Below are positions 17,218 through 26,858 of a stretch of DNA of 64,000 nt, one piece after another. The stretch is from Bacillota bacterium (GTDB taxonomy: Bacteria; Bacillota; Clostridia; Acetivibrionales; JAFADI01). The notes beneath the pieces were generated by a model. The model worked only from the letters and a program-made list of their open reading frames with translations, searched no databases and had not been told where the DNA came from. The stretch lies in contig JAFADI010000041.1 in assembly GCA_023424965.1 (NCBI GenBank), positions 1 to 64,000 of the forward strand. The letters are read 5' to 3'. Position 1 is the first letter of the stretch. Each line of letters opens with the position of its first letter. A program made the position numbers and the translations under genes.

Positions 17218-18261
17218 TCAATTCCCGGCTTTGTCCACATCACTTCTGCGAAGCTGTCCGCAAGCGGCATTAATATCGCTTCCCAGCTCACGCCTCACCG
17301 TAGTCTCAATCCCGTATCTTTCAAGCACTTCTTTAAATTGTTCGATATTCTTGCGGTTGCTCTTCCTGTAATCTACCGTTTCAATGCTGTTTACGGGAAT
17401 GAGGTTCACATGGCAAAGCATCCCTTTGATTTTTCCAGCCAGCTCAAAGGCATTCTCTTTGGAGTCGTTAACCCCTGAAATCATTGCATATTCAAAGGTT
17501 ATCCTCCTTTTTGTGACCTCTGTATATATCTTACATGCTTCAATTATTTTGTCAATAGAATACTTTCTGGTAACAGGCATAATTTCCCCCCGGATCCGGT
17601 CGTTGGGCGAGTGCAGGGAGATGGAAAGGGTGATGGGCAGGTTTTCTTCCGCCAGCCTGTGAATCTCAGGCACCAGCCCGCAGGTGGACAGGGAGATGTG
17701 CCTGTAGCCTATGTTCAAGCCCTCCGGGTGGTTTACCAGCTTCAGGAACTTCAGGATGTTGTCATAATTGTCAAGGGGCTCTCCGATCCCCATAATGACA
17801 ACATTTCCCACCCTATCGCCCGCGTCTGCCTGGATGGAGAGTATCTGGTCCAGGATCTCTCCCGCCGTCAGGTTCCTCACCAATCCAAGGCCTGTGGAAG
17901 CACAAAACCTGCAGCCCATCCTGCAGCCGATCTGGGAGGATATGCAGGCGGTCAGCCCATGCTTGTAGTACATCAGCACGCTTTCGATGACATTTCCATC
18001 CGCCAGCTCAAAAAGGTATTTTGTCGTCCTGTCGATGCTTGAAACCTGTTTGTTCTTTATTTTCAGCTTTCCTATGTATGCTATGTCCTTTAACGCCTGC
18101 CGCAGCGGCTTGGACAGGTTGCTCATTTCATCGATTTCCTTTATGCCCCTGTTCAGCCACTGGTAAATCTGTTTGGCCCTGAATTTCTCCTGTCCCAGGG
18201 ACGCCAGCAAAGCCTGCAGCTCTTCGATTGTCAAATCCAGAAGGTTGGTCTTTCCCTCCAT
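17218..18261 (-). CDS. rlmN: RlmN, 23S rRNA/tRNA adenine C2-methyltransferase
   Basis: A 347-residue radical-SAM enzyme that methylates A2503 of 23S rRNA and A37 of some tRNAs. The N-terminal accessory domain covers ~95 residues. The radical-SAM cluster is CRMGCRFCAS near residue 115, followed by GNVVIMGIGEPLDNY, and a C-terminal Cys in the INAACGQL segment acts in methyl transfer. AGGA precedes the ATG at 18261. Confidence 0.95.
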   Translation of the reverse strand: MEGKTNLLDLTIEELQALLASLGQEKFRAKQIYQWLNRGIKEIDEMSNLSKPLRQALKDIAYIGKLKIKNKQVSSIDRTTKYLFELADGNVIESVLMYYKHGLTACISSQIGCRMGCRFCASTGLGLVRNLTAGEILDQILSIQADAGDRVGNVVIMGIGEPLDNYDNILKFLKLVNHPEGLNIGYRHISLSTCGLVPEIHRLAEENLPITLSISLHSPNDRIRGEIMPVTRKYSIDKIIEACKIYTEVTKRRITFEYAMISGVNDSKENAFELAGKIKGMLCHVNLIPVNSIETVDYRKSNRKNIEQFKEVLERYGIETTVRRELGSDINAACGQLRRSDVDKAGN

Positions 18262-18301
18262 CACAAATGTCCTTTCTTTTTTTTATTATACCATAAACAC
18301 G

Positions 18302-19654
18302 CTATCTCTTTCTCCTCATTTTTGATATGAAGAATCCGTCCACCCCGTCCACATTGGGGAACAGCTGTATATATCCCTTTTCCGCCGTTTCTTTTTTCAT
18401 GCCTTCGGGCAGCACCCCGGTGATATCCTCCGGACGGAAATCCGGGTTCTCTTCCAGGAACTTGGCAACTGCATCCTCGTTTTCCTCCCGCTCGATGGTG
18501 CAGGTGCTGTATACCAGAACGCCTCCGGGCTTTACATACCTTGCGGCATTGCCTAGGATCTTCGTCTGGAGGGCTATGATTTCACTTTTGTCTCCGCTAT
18601 TACGGGCCCACTTGATATCCGGCTTTCTCCGAAGGATTCCCAGCCCCGTACAGGGTGCGTCCACCAGAACTCCGTCGGCCCTGTCCTGTATGGAAACATC
18701 CAGAACGGAGGCATCGAAGAGTTCCGCTTTTACGATGGATGTCCCCAAACGCCTTGCAGCCTCATCAATCAGCTTGAGCTTATGCTCATGGATATCCCGC
18801 GCAAGCACCGTCCCCTCGTTGTTCATCAACTGGGCCAGGTGGGTCGCCTTTCCTCCGGGAGCGCTGCACACATCCACGACAAAGGCTCCCGGCAACGGGT
18901 CCAATACTCTGCCCACCAGCATGGAGCTTTCATCCTGTACCTGGAACATTCCTTCCCGGAAAGCTTCCAGCCTTGAAACCGAGGGGGGGTTTTCGATGAT
19001 CAGGGCCTCCCTGGCCAATTTCCCCCCGGCAACCTGGAGCCCCGCATTCGTCAAAGCTTCCCTCAGTTTCTCTTTCCTGGTCTTCAAGGTGTTTACCCTT
19101 ATGCTCATTTCGGGAGCCCGGTTGTTGCTCTCAAGAAGGCTCTCGGTAAAGTCCCTTCCAAACCTGTCCAGCCATCCCCTGACCATCCATTCGGGATGTG
19201 AGTACTTCACCGAAAGATACTTCACCGGCTCCCTCTGCTTGTCCGGATACGTGATCTTGTCCCTGCTCCGGACGATGTTTCTCAGCACGGCGTTGACAAA
19301 GCCGCTGGAAGCTGCATGTCCATACCTTTTGGACAGGCTCACGCTCTCGTTGCAGGCAGCCGAAACCGGTATCCTGTCGGTGTACAGGAGCTGGTAGATA
19401 CCCATCCGGAGGATGTTCAGTATCCAGGGTGAAAGCTTTTTCAGCCGGATGCTGGAAAACTGCCCGATGATCCAATCGAGAGAGAGCTTCCATTTGACCG
19501 TTCCGTACACCAGCTCCGTAATAAAGGCCCTATCCACATCTTTCAGCTCATGCCCCTCCAGGTATTTGTTGATGGAGATGTTGGAATAGGCGCCCTTTTC
19601 ATTGATATCGTATAAAATTTTAAGTGCAATTTCCCTGGGTAAATCTACAGCCAT
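18302..19654 (-). CDS. rsmB: RsmB, 16S rRNA (cytosine-967) methyltransferase
   Basis: A 450-residue protein: an N-terminal NusB-like RNA-binding domain (about 1-140) and a SAM-dependent C5-methyltransferase domain. Key motifs are SAM-binding VDVCSAPGGKATHLA, the catalytic Cys in VLVDAPCTGLG and the release Cys in VYSTCTIEREENE. Confidence 0.95.
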   Translation of the reverse strand: MAVDLPREIALKILYDINEKGAYSNISINKYLEGHELKDVDRAFITELVYGTVKWKLSLDWIIGQFSSIRLKKLSPWILNILRMGIYQLLYTDRIPVSAACNESVSLSKRYGHAASSGFVNAVLRNIVRSRDKITYPDKQREPVKYLSVKYSHPEWMVRGWLDRFGRDFTESLLESNNRAPEMSIRVNTLKTRKEKLREALTNAGLQVAGGKLAREALIIENPPSVSRLEAFREGMFQVQDESSMLVGRVLDPLPGAFVVDVCSAPGGKATHLAQLMNNEGTVLARDIHEHKLKLIDEAARRLGTSIVKAELFDASVLDVSIQDRADGVLVDAPCTGLGILRRKPDIKWARNSGDKSEIIALQTKILGNAARYVKPGGVLVYSTCTIEREENEDAVAKFLEENPDFRPEDITGVLPEGMKKETAEKGYIQLFPNVDGVDGFFISKMRRKR

Positions 19655-19663
19655 TGTGCCGTC

Positions 19664-20440
19664 CTAACTCCTTCCCTGCAGGTCCAGAACCTCATACAGC
19701 CTTTTCCTGAAGCTTTCAATATTGACGGTGGTGTTGTGGCATGGACCGAAGGGCCTTTCATTGATCAGCCCGACCACGGGTATGCAGTTCACATCGGAAA
19801 TTCCGCTGGTCAAATCCCGTTCACAGGCCACCGACACAATCAGCCCCGGCTTGCTCTCGGCCACAATCCTTCTGGCCAGCGTACCTCCCGTAGCCACCGC
19901 CGCCTTTACTCCCGTTTCCTCCATGATTTCAAGAATTCCGCCGATACAGCACCTCCCGCATTTTCTGCAGTTGCGGATATCATTGGTGATCTTGTAGGTA
20001 CATTCCGAGTGCTGCAGGCAGTGGGGAAGCAGTATCAGCACTTCCCCGGGGGCATATTTTTTCCCTCCCGACCGCACCAGGATGTTGTTCACATCCACGT
20101 AAAACTTTCTGACATCGTCCTTGCTGTAGCTGATGATGCCTGCCAGAAAAGAAATAAGGGGCAGAACGATCCTGAGGCTCAGCCGGTGAAGCCACAGCAG
20201 CCCGGTGTTCACATGTTTTTTGCGGTAGGCGTAATATACTGCCAGCAATGCCACAAAAAATCCCAATGTCATTATTATTGTCAAGGAAATAATAATTAAT
20301 AATATTATTTCGTAGGTTTGTACCGTAGAATAGCGGTATATTTGACTTAATCCCGCCAATGCCGTCATAAGGATGCCGATTGCCAAAACCGACAAAAGCA
20401 GGAAGTCCTTAAAGCTTTTATTCAAGTATTTCACCCTCAT
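19664..20440 (-). CDS. DUF116 membrane protein
   Basis: A 258-residue DUF116 protein. Two N-terminal membrane helices (about 12-32 and 40-68) and a basic third segment precede a cytosolic domain with conserved cysteines (LPHCLQHSEC, CRKCGRCCIGGI), then VSVACERDLTSGI. The Cys set suggests a metal or Fe-S site. The function is unknown, though the gene sits between fmt and rsmB in many Clostridia. Its start overlaps the fmt stop by 23 bases. Confidence 0.85.
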   Translation of the reverse strand: MRVKYLNKSFKDFLLLSVLAIGILMTALAGLSQIYRYSTVQTYEIILLIIISLTIIMTLGFFVALLAVYYAYRKKHVNTGLLWLHRLSLRIVLPLISFLAGIISYSKDDVRKFYVDVNNILVRSGGKKYAPGEVLILLPHCLQHSECTYKITNDIRNCRKCGRCCIGGILEIMEETGVKAAVATGGTLARRIVAESKPGLIVSVACERDLTSGISDVNCIPVVGLINERPFGPCHNTTVNIESFRKRLYEVLDLQGRS

Positions 20441-21350
20441 CGATGGTATGCCCTGCCAGATAGCTGTCCACGCTCATCCTCCTGCCGGAGTCGAACTGGA
20501 CCTCAGCAATTCTGACAGCTCCGCTGCCGCAGGCCACCAGAATTCCTTCCCTGCTGACCTCTACAATTGTTCCGGGTTTCTTAAGGGAACCCGCTACACC
20601 TTCCGTCAATGTTTTCCAGATGCGGATTCTCTCCCCTTTATAGAAGGAAAAAGCACCGGGCCAGGGATCCGTCCCCCGCACCAGGTTGTGTATCTCTCCG
20701 CTTGTTTTCGTCCAATCGATCCGGCCAAGGTTCTTATCCAGCATGGGTGCAAAAGAAACACCCTCTTCCGGCTGGGGAATCCTTTGCAAAATACCGTTTT
20801 TAAGCTGCTCCAGGGTTTCCTTCAGAACCTGGGCCCCCATCAGCGCCAACCTGTCATGGAGCTCTCCTGCCGTCATGTTCCCGGTGATTTCAATCTCCTT
20901 TTTAAGCAGCATGTCCCCCGTATCCAGGCCCTCATCGGTAAACATGGTGGTGATGCCGGTAACGGAGTCACCGTTGATCACCGCCCATTGGATGGGAGCC
21001 GCGCCCCTGTACCTGGGAAGCAGAGATCCGTGCACGTTGATGCAGCCCAGAGACGGTATGCCCAGCACCTGGCCGGTGAGTATCCTTCCGTAGGCACAGG
21101 TGACAAAGAGATCGGGACGATAGCTTCTCAGCTGGTCCGCATACTCCGGCGTCCTGACCTTGACCGGCTGCAAAACCGGAATGCCGCGGCCGGCCGCATA
21201 TTCCTTTACAGGGGGAGCCGCCAGCTTGTTTCCCCTGCCCTTGGGCTTGTCGGGCTGCGTTACCACCGCCGCCACCTCATAGCCTTCCCGGACCAGCATA
21301 TCAAGGCTGGGTACTGCAAACTCGGGAGTTCCCATAAAAATAACCCGCAA
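20418..21350 (-). CDS. fmt: Methionyl-tRNA formyltransferase
   Basis: A roughly 310-residue enzyme that formylates initiator Met-tRNA using 10-formyl-THF. N-terminal RVIFMGTPEFAVPSL, catalytic NVHGSLLPRYRGAAPIQW and TMFTDEGLDTGDML, with a C-terminal OB-like domain from about residue 205. The start could be ATG 21365 (no clear ribosome-binding site) or TTG 21350 (GGAG nine bases upstream, MRVIFMGTP as in the family); I chose the TTG. It lies just after def. Confidence 0.94.
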   Translation of the reverse strand: MRVIFMGTPEFAVPSLDMLVREGYEVAAVVTQPDKPKGRGNKLAAPPVKEYAAGRGIPVLQPVKVRTPEYADQLRSYRPDLFVTCAYGRILTGQVLGIPSLGCINVHGSLLPRYRGAAPIQWAVINGDSVTGITTMFTDEGLDTGDMLLKKEIEITGNMTAGELHDRLALMGAQVLKETLEQLKNGILQRIPQPEEGVSFAPMLDKNLGRIDWTKTSGEIHNLVRGTDPWPGAFSFYKGERIRIWKTLTEGVAGSLKKPGTIVEVSREGILVACGSGAVRIAEVQFDSGRRMSVDSYLAGHTIDEGEILE

Positions 21351-21371
21351 ATCAAACCACTCCATTATTCT

Positions 21372-21857
21372 TTATTTATCTTTATCCGGTGTCTTTTTCA
21401 GCTCTTCTCTGTCCACGAACCGGACAACCTTATCCTTGAACAATATCCCGTTAAGATGGTCGATTTCGTGGCACAAGGCCCTTGCCAGCAGTTCTTCGCC
21501 TTCGATCCTTATTCTTTCGCCCTTGGCATTGAAAGCTTCCACCACAACCCTGGCCGGACGTTTCACTTCACCCAGAATCCCCGGCAGGCTCAGGCAGCCC
21601 TCGACTTCAATCTGCTCGCCCTCCTGGCTCATGATCTCGGGATTGATGAGTTCCATGAGCCCCTCTCCTACGTCAATAACCACCACTCTTTTCAGAATCC
21701 CCACCTGAGGTGCTGCCAGGCCCACGCCTTCGGCCCTGTACATCGTCTCCGCCATGTCTCTTATAAGCAGAAGGATCCTTTCATTTATTACATCCACTTC
21801 CTTGGAGACCTTTCTTAAAACTTCGTCCCCATCCCTGCGAATATTTCTGATCGCCAT
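21372..21857 (-). CDS. def: Peptide deformylase
   Basis: A 161-residue metalloenzyme that removes the N-formyl group from nascent proteins. All three motifs are present: GVGLAAPQVG, EGCLSLPG and HEIDHLNG, giving the Cys and two His metal ligands and the catalytic Glu. GGAGGTAG precedes the ATG. Confidence 0.96.
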   Translation of the reverse strand: MAIRNIRRDGDEVLRKVSKEVDVINERILLLIRDMAETMYRAEGVGLAAPQVGILKRVVVIDVGEGLMELINPEIMSQEGEQIEVEGCLSLPGILGEVKRPARVVVEAFNAKGERIRIEGEELLARALCHEIDHLNGILFKDKVVRFVDREELKKTPDKDK

Positions 21858-21988
21858 ATACGAACTACCTCCGTCGTTTCACTTACCTTATTATATATAT
21901 ATTTACCACGAAATAAAACCTTTTAAAGGCTCAGAGCTCCAAACCGGGATAAATTTACGGCATGAACCGCACATTTATCCACACCGTC

Positions 21989-24442
21989 CTACAGCATACT
22001 GAGGGGGTTCACATCCATCCCCAGCTCAACGGCGCTTTTCCCCTTCCTTTTATAAAAATCGCCGGAAACAGTTTCAAGGACTTTAATAATTATGTCCTCC
22101 CGGGAGCACTTTATAATGATTCTCCACCGGAAATTATTCTTCACTCTCGACAGAGGCGCTCTTGACGGTCCCAATACTTCCGCAGGAACTCCCAGTCTTT
22201 CAAAGGCTTTTTGCAGCGCGTCCCGCAATTCTTTTGCCCTGCCGCTCACAAGCCTGTCGTTGAGTCCGCTGAGGATAAGGACGGCGATGTTGGAGAAGGG
22301 AGGATAATTCAACTTCTCCCTGATTTTGATCTCCTGGTTGTAAAAGGAGCTGTAATCGTGCCTGCAGGCAGACTGTATGCTGAAATCCTCCGTGTTGTAC
22401 GTCTGGATGACCACCCGGCCTTCGATCTCTCCTCTTCCCGCCCTGCCTGCCACCTGGGTGACAAGCTGGAAGGTTTTCTCGGAAGCCCTGAAATCGTCCA
22501 GATTGAGCAGCGCGTCCGCGGCCAGGACTCCCACCAGCGTCACATTGGGAAAATCATGCCCCTTGGCGATCATTTGCGTCCCCACCAGAATATCGATCTT
22601 ATCATTTTTGAAGGCAGACAATATTTTTTCATGGGAATTTTTGTGGGAGGTTGTATCCATATCCATCCGGATCACCGAAAGGTCCGGAAAATGCTTTTTA
22701 ATTTCCTCCTCCACCCGCTGGGTTCCCGTCCCGAAGTGCCGGATATGGGTGCTGCCGCATTTGGGGCACACCTGGGGGCTTTTCACCGTGTATCCGCAGT
22801 AGTGGCAGATAAGCCTGTCGTCAAAGGAATGGTAGGTCAGCGACACATTGCAGTTCAAGCACCTCGCGGTGAACCCGCACTGGCGGCATAAAACGAAGGA
22901 AGCGTAGCCCCTCCGGTTGAGAAACAATATGGTCTGCTGGCCCCTGGCCTTGTTGGCAAGCATTTCCTCCGCCAGCTTTCTGCTGAAGATGGTTTTATTC
23001 CCCTCCTCCAGCTCCTTCCGCATATCCACTACATGGACCCCGGGCATGACCAGGGCATTGGCCCTTCCTTCCATCTCCAGAAGACCTATGCGCCCTGTTT
23101 TTGCTTTGAAATAGGTCTCAACGGAAGGTGTGGCAGAACCACACAGCAGGATGGCGCCTTCCTGGCTGCACCTTTCCCTTGCGATATCCCTGGCATGATA
23201 TTTGGGTGTCACCTCGGATTTATATGTATTCTCATGCTCTTCATCAACAATTACAATCCCCAGATTTTTGAAGGGTGCAAAGACTGCGGACCTGGCCCCT
23301 ACGGCCACCTTTATCCTCCCGTCCCTTATCAGCCTCCACTGGTCATACCTTTCTCCCAGAGAAAGCCTGCTGTGGAGCACGGCCACGTCATCTCCGAAAC
23401 GTCCCTTGAAGCGTTCCACCATCTGGGGAGTAAGGGATATTTCCGGCACCAGCATGATTGCAGTCTTTTCCTTTTCCAGGCAGCGCTGTATCAGCTGGAG
23501 GTAAATCTCCGTCTTGCCGCTGCCCGTCACACCGTGCAGCAGGTATTCCTTAAAGCCGCCCCCCTCCATTTGCTCCTTGACGGTATCCAGAACAGTCCTT
23601 TGTTCTTCCGTGGGGCAAAGGGGCAAGGTTCTGTCGAAACTCCTGTGTTTTAAAGGGTCCCTGCTGACTTCAATGTCCCTGAAATCAATATAGCCATGCT
23701 TCTTCAGGGTATTCAGAACCCCTGAGGAAACGGAGGAAAACCTTATAATGTCGGAAACGGCCACATATTCATTGTCAAGGAGAATTTCCAGCACCCTGAT
23801 CTGCTGGATTCTTTTGAGCCTGTTCCCCTCGATCTCATCAATGATTTCTTCCCTGGGCCTGGCAAGATATGCGGCTCTTATGGTTTTTTCCCTTACACCG
23901 GCGGTATGAACCTCGGTAACCTGGATAAAACCCGCGGCCTCAAGGCTCTTGAGGCGTTTGGTCAGATCCCTGCCCTTTACTTTCTCTTTCAGTTCTTCAA
24001 AATCACATTCTCCTCCCGCTTCAAGAAGGGCATCGGCTATTTTTTGATCCCCCGGCGTAAGGCCCCCGGGCGTCTTCACGAGCTTTACCGTCTTAAAACT
24101 CTTTACGCCGATGCCCGGAGGCAGCATGCACCGGATGGCATCGGAAAAGGTGCAGATGTATTTCTCTTTCATGTATTTTGCAAGGTTGAGAAGGTCCGGA
24201 TTGAGAACAGGCATCTGATCGATAAGCTTGGCAACCTCTTTCAGTCCGCCGTTTTCTCCCTCTTGTTCCATGGGAAGCAGTTCCGTCACATAGGCCTCTA
24301 CAAGCCTGTTTGACCTCCCAAAGGGCACAATGACCCTCACCCCCGGCCGCACCCCTTCTTCCAGGCTTTCCGGCAGCAGGTAATGGTATTCCCTGTCAAA
24401 TTCCCTTGTTGAATTGCTTAGGATTACAGCCGCAATTTTCAT
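21989..24442 (-). CDS. priA: PriA, primosomal replication-restart helicase
   Basis: An 817-residue DEAH-type 3'-5' helicase that restarts stalled forks. The N-terminal fork-binding domain is followed by Walker A HGVTGSGKTEIYL (near residue 300), DEEH, a cysteine-rich zinc region with CRQCGFTARCLNC and CHYCGY...CPKCGS, and the helicase C motif QVAGRAGRG. GGTGG precedes the ATG. It heads the priA-def-fmt run. Confidence 0.96.
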   Translation of the reverse strand: MKIAAVILSNSTREFDREYHYLLPESLEEGVRPGVRVIVPFGRSNRLVEAYVTELLPMEQEGENGGLKEVAKLIDQMPVLNPDLLNLAKYMKEKYICTFSDAIRCMLPPGIGVKSFKTVKLVKTPGGLTPGDQKIADALLEAGGECDFEELKEKVKGRDLTKRLKSLEAAGFIQVTEVHTAGVREKTIRAAYLARPREEIIDEIEGNRLKRIQQIRVLEILLDNEYVAVSDIIRFSSVSSGVLNTLKKHGYIDFRDIEVSRDPLKHRSFDRTLPLCPTEEQRTVLDTVKEQMEGGGFKEYLLHGVTGSGKTEIYLQLIQRCLEKEKTAIMLVPEISLTPQMVERFKGRFGDDVAVLHSRLSLGERYDQWRLIRDGRIKVAVGARSAVFAPFKNLGIVIVDEEHENTYKSEVTPKYHARDIARERCSQEGAILLCGSATPSVETYFKAKTGRIGLLEMEGRANALVMPGVHVVDMRKELEEGNKTIFSRKLAEEMLANKARGQQTILFLNRRGYASFVLCRQCGFTARCLNCNVSLTYHSFDDRLICHYCGYTVKSPQVCPKCGSTHIRHFGTGTQRVEEEIKKHFPDLSVIRMDMDTTSHKNSHEKILSAFKNDKIDILVGTQMIAKGHDFPNVTLVGVLAADALLNLDDFRASEKTFQLVTQVAGRAGRGEIEGRVVIQTYNTEDFSIQSACRHDYSSFYNQEIKIREKLNYPPFSNIAVLILSGLNDRLVSGRAKELRDALQKAFERLGVPAEVLGPSRAPLSRVKNNFRWRIIIKCSREDIIIKVLETVSGDFYKRKGKSAVELGMDVNPLSML

Positions 24443-24506
24443 ATGTAAACCACCCGTATTGAACCTTTATTTCCGTCCGCGATTAAATTTTGTTCCGCCA
24501 ATGACC

Positions 24507-24536
24507 TAAAAAAACCGCCTTGATTCCCCAAGGCGG
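24507..24536 (-). terminator. Intrinsic terminator upstream of priA
   Basis: Minus-strand CCGCCTTG / CAAGGCGG with a 6-nt loop, followed by TTTTTTTA. It ends the transcript of the P-loop gene at 24577. Confidence 0.92.
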
Positions 24537-24576
24537 TGGTACTGCTGCATTTCGAATCCGTCATAACACCCGGTGT

Positions 24577-24987
24577 TTAAAGGGCATACTGTTTTAAAAA
24601 CTCCGGCATTGCGGCGGGGTCTCCGTTTATGCTGAGATAAAATTTTATATTGAACCGTTGAGACAGGTCCTCAAGCTTCTTAAAAAATCCTTCCAGCGTT
24701 CCTATTTCATCGTCAACGATATAGCTCAGGCCATCCACAAATATGCCGTCGATATCGTAATCCTCCGCAATGAGCCCACACAGGAATCCGAAAAAGGACT
24801 CCTGGCCCGAAACCGGGAATTCAGACACGTTGATGAACCTTATTTTATGCTTCAGGTCATACATCAACTGCTTGCTGTCGTCGACAAATACCACGTCTCC
24901 CGCACTCTGGGCTGAAAGCTTGTTCGCCTCGTCCACCATGGACTTGGTTTTTCCCATACCTTTTTTACCGAAGAAAACTTTAATCAT
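24577..24987 (-). CDS. Small P-loop ATPase, function unknown
   Basis: A 136-residue protein starting MIKVFFGKKGMGKTKSM, with Walker A GKKGMGKT (residues 8-15) and a Walker B-like GIFVDGLSYI near residue 88. Similar clostridial proteins are sometimes labelled PilT-like, without support for a pilus role here. The longer frame to 25053 is rejected because AAGGA fits the ATG at 24987. It follows the polyprenyl synthetase gene by about 94 bases. Confidence 0.7.
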   Translation of the reverse strand: MIKVFFGKKGMGKTKSMVDEANKLSAQSAGDVVFVDDSKQLMYDLKHKIRFINVSEFPVSGQESFFGFLCGLIAEDYDIDGIFVDGLSYIVDDEIGTLEGFFKKLEDLSQRFNIKFYLSINGDPAAMPEFLKQYAL

Positions 24988-25081
24988 GTGTATCGATCCT
25001 TCCCACACCGACCTATTTTCTTTAACAATAATATAATTCGGTACTGATTTCAAGCATCTATTTGCAAATAAATCCTATAAT

Positions 25082-26050
25082 TCACAAGGATTGTACTCTT
25101 AACGCGCCGATCAAATTCAGCAGCATTGTCTTATATACGCTTTCAGGGAAAGCCTCCAGAAGCTTCCGGCCCCGTTCAACGTATTTGTCCAGCAGCCTTC
25201 CAGCCTCGTTCACGCCGCCGGATTCTTTGATCATCTCGGCCAACTGGCTGATTTCTTTAAAACCCGCACTGCCTTTCCTGCCCATGATTTCCTCCAGGGA
25301 TTTTTTCACGGCCAGGTTCTTTTTGAGGGAAAGTATGGCAGGCAGGGTAATGACACCCTCCGTCAAATCCTTATAGACAGGCTTTCCCTGCTTATCTTCC
25401 TTTGAGACAAAATCATTGATGTCATCCCTTATCTGAAAGGCCATGCCATAGTAGAAACCGAATTTGGCAAGCTTCCTGGCCATCTCTTCCCCACAATCTC
25501 CCGCATAAGCCCCCAGGCCGCAGGAGGCGCCGAAAAGCACCGCCGTTTTCCGGTTGATCCTCTTAAGATAGGATAGGACAGACGTACCCGCATCAAACTT
25601 TCCCTGATATTGGTCAACCTCTCCCTCACAGATGGTTTTGACGGACTTTGCCACCACATCCAGCTTATCTACGGTAATATCCTTGGAGAGCATCAATACC
25701 GCTTTTGTAAATAAAAAGTCTCCGGTATACACCGCCAGGTCCATGCCATACTGCTCGGATACCGTTGTCCTTCCCCTCCGCAGTGCGGAGCGGTCGATAA
25801 TGTCGTCGTGGACAAGCGTGGCGGTGTGCAAAATCTCCAGGGCTCCTGCAATGGAAACTACCTTTTCCCTGTTATAGGAACCAAAACTGGCGCCAATCAC
25901 TGTCAGCGCAGGCCTCATCCTCTTTCCTCCGGAATTTATAAGCCCGTTTACAATATCCGATAAAAGCCTGTTCCTTGAGCACACATTCTTTTTTATATAT
26001 TCTTCAATAATATTAAGTTCTGCTAATATCTCCGGATAATTATTCCACAA
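25082..26050 (-). CDS. Polyprenyl diphosphate synthase (HepT/DmkB-like)
   Basis: A 322-residue trans-isoprenyl diphosphate synthase that makes the side chain of a menaquinone. It has GGKRMRPALT, the first Asp-rich motif VHDDIIDRSALRRGR and the second RDDINDF. Chain length cannot be read safely. The start is a TTG with GAGG ten bases upstream. It is downstream of eetA-eetB-like genes; in FLEET loci such a synthase (DmkB) makes the demethylmenaquinone that accepts electrons from Ndh2, so that role is likely here by context. Confidence 0.85.
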   Translation of the reverse strand: MWNNYPEILAELNIIEEYIKKNVCSRNRLLSDIVNGLINSGGKRMRPALTVIGASFGSYNREKVVSIAGALEILHTATLVHDDIIDRSALRRGRTTVSEQYGMDLAVYTGDFLFTKAVLMLSKDITVDKLDVVAKSVKTICEGEVDQYQGKFDAGTSVLSYLKRINRKTAVLFGASCGLGAYAGDCGEEMARKLAKFGFYYGMAFQIRDDINDFVSKEDKQGKPVYKDLTEGVITLPAILSLKKNLAVKKSLEEIMGRKGSAGFKEISQLAEMIKESGGVNEAGRLLDKYVERGRKLLEAFPESVYKTMLLNLIGALRVQSL

Positions 26051-26089
26051 ACTTTTTCATCCTCGCTACCAATATGGAATTTTTCGGTT

Positions 26090-26605
26090 TCATTTATTTG
26101 GAAACAAACCTGTTTTTCTCAGCGCTTTGACAAGCAAATTGCTACATATTCCGACAAAGCACCCCATTATAATACCAGAAACGAGAAGTATCGGCAAGTA
26201 GGCGGCAACTGCCAGTTCTCTCATCACCAGAGCAGCCGCGATAATCTGTCCTATATTATGGGCCACCGCGCCTGCAATGCTGATGCCAATGATGCTCAAG
26301 ACCCTGGACATGGTCTTATAAAGAATCACCATCACCACGGTACTCAAAATTCCCCCGGAAATACTGAAAAAGAAGACAATGGGTCCTCCTCCGAAAAAGG
26401 AGGCCAGCAGGCACCTGACAGCCACCACGACGAAAGCCTCCCTGGGGCCCAGCAGAACGATGGTGATCATCGTTACAATATTGGCCAGCCCCAGCTTTAC
26501 TCCCTGGGCAATCTGAGGGATGGGCAGCGCAGATTCAATGATTGACAGAATCAGTGCCTGTGCCACCAGAATTGCCAGCAGCACTATTTTACGTGTATTT
26601 TTCAC
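26090..26605 (-). CDS. Gx transporter family protein, EetB-like
   Basis: A 171-residue hydrophobic protein with about five or six membrane helices, of the family long labelled heptaprenyl diphosphate synthase component I and now Gx transporter; Listeria EetB belongs to it. Conserved parts are IPQIAQGVKLGLANIV, LGPREAFVVVAVRCLLASF and GAVAHNIGQ. The start is GTG at 26605 with GGAGG seven bases upstream. It sits between the EetA-like gene and the polyprenyl synthase. Confidence 0.8.
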   Translation of the reverse strand: MKNTRKIVLLAILVAQALILSIIESALPIPQIAQGVKLGLANIVTMITIVLLGPREAFVVVAVRCLLASFFGGGPIVFFFSISGGILSTVVMVILYKTMSRVLSIIGISIAGAVAHNIGQIIAAALVMRELAVAAYLPILLVSGIIMGCFVGICSNLLVKALRKTGLFPNK

Positions 26606-26613
26606 TTTTTAAC

Positions 26614-26706
26614 CTCCATGTCCCCGATGTGCCGGGTGAACCGTCCCACCGGGCACGCAAAATGCGATTCCATCGCATTTTTATGGGGTTAAATGAATTT
26701 AATGCA
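26614..26706. repeat. 93-bp direct repeat, copy 1
   Basis: It starts CTCCATGTCCCCGATGTGCC and ends AATGAATTTAATGCA. It contains two hairpins, GTGCCGGG...CCGGGCAC and a perfect AAATGCGA-TTCCA-TCGCATTT. Copy 2 starts 136 bases later. It lies between the EetA- and EetB-like genes; read on the minus strand, its end supplies the GGAGG of the EetB-like gene. Confidence 0.9.
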
Positions 26707-26749
26707 CCTACCGGTGCACACTTTCCGGACCTTCGTCCTTCAAGTCCTT

Positions 26750-26842
26750 CTCCATGTCCCCGATGTGCCGGGTAAACCCTCCCACCGGGCACACAAAATG
26801 CAATTCCATCGCATTTTTATGGGGTTAAATGAATTTAATGCA
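26750..26842. repeat. 93-bp direct repeat, copy 2
   Basis: Same length as copy 1, differing at only a few positions (e.g. GGGTAAACCC for GGGTGAACCG, AATGCAATT for AATGCGATT). The changes weaken the second hairpin but keep the first. Confidence 0.9.
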
Positions 26843-26858
26843 TAATGAATTTAATGCA

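Noticed and set aside
18327..19397. 356-codon plus-strand frame
   Set aside because: Antisense shadow of rsmB; Ser/Leu-rich with no motif and no ribosome-binding site.
20373..21818. 481-codon open frame on the plus strand
   Set aside because: It lies wholly opposite fmt and def, both with full motif sets; composition-driven antisense frame.
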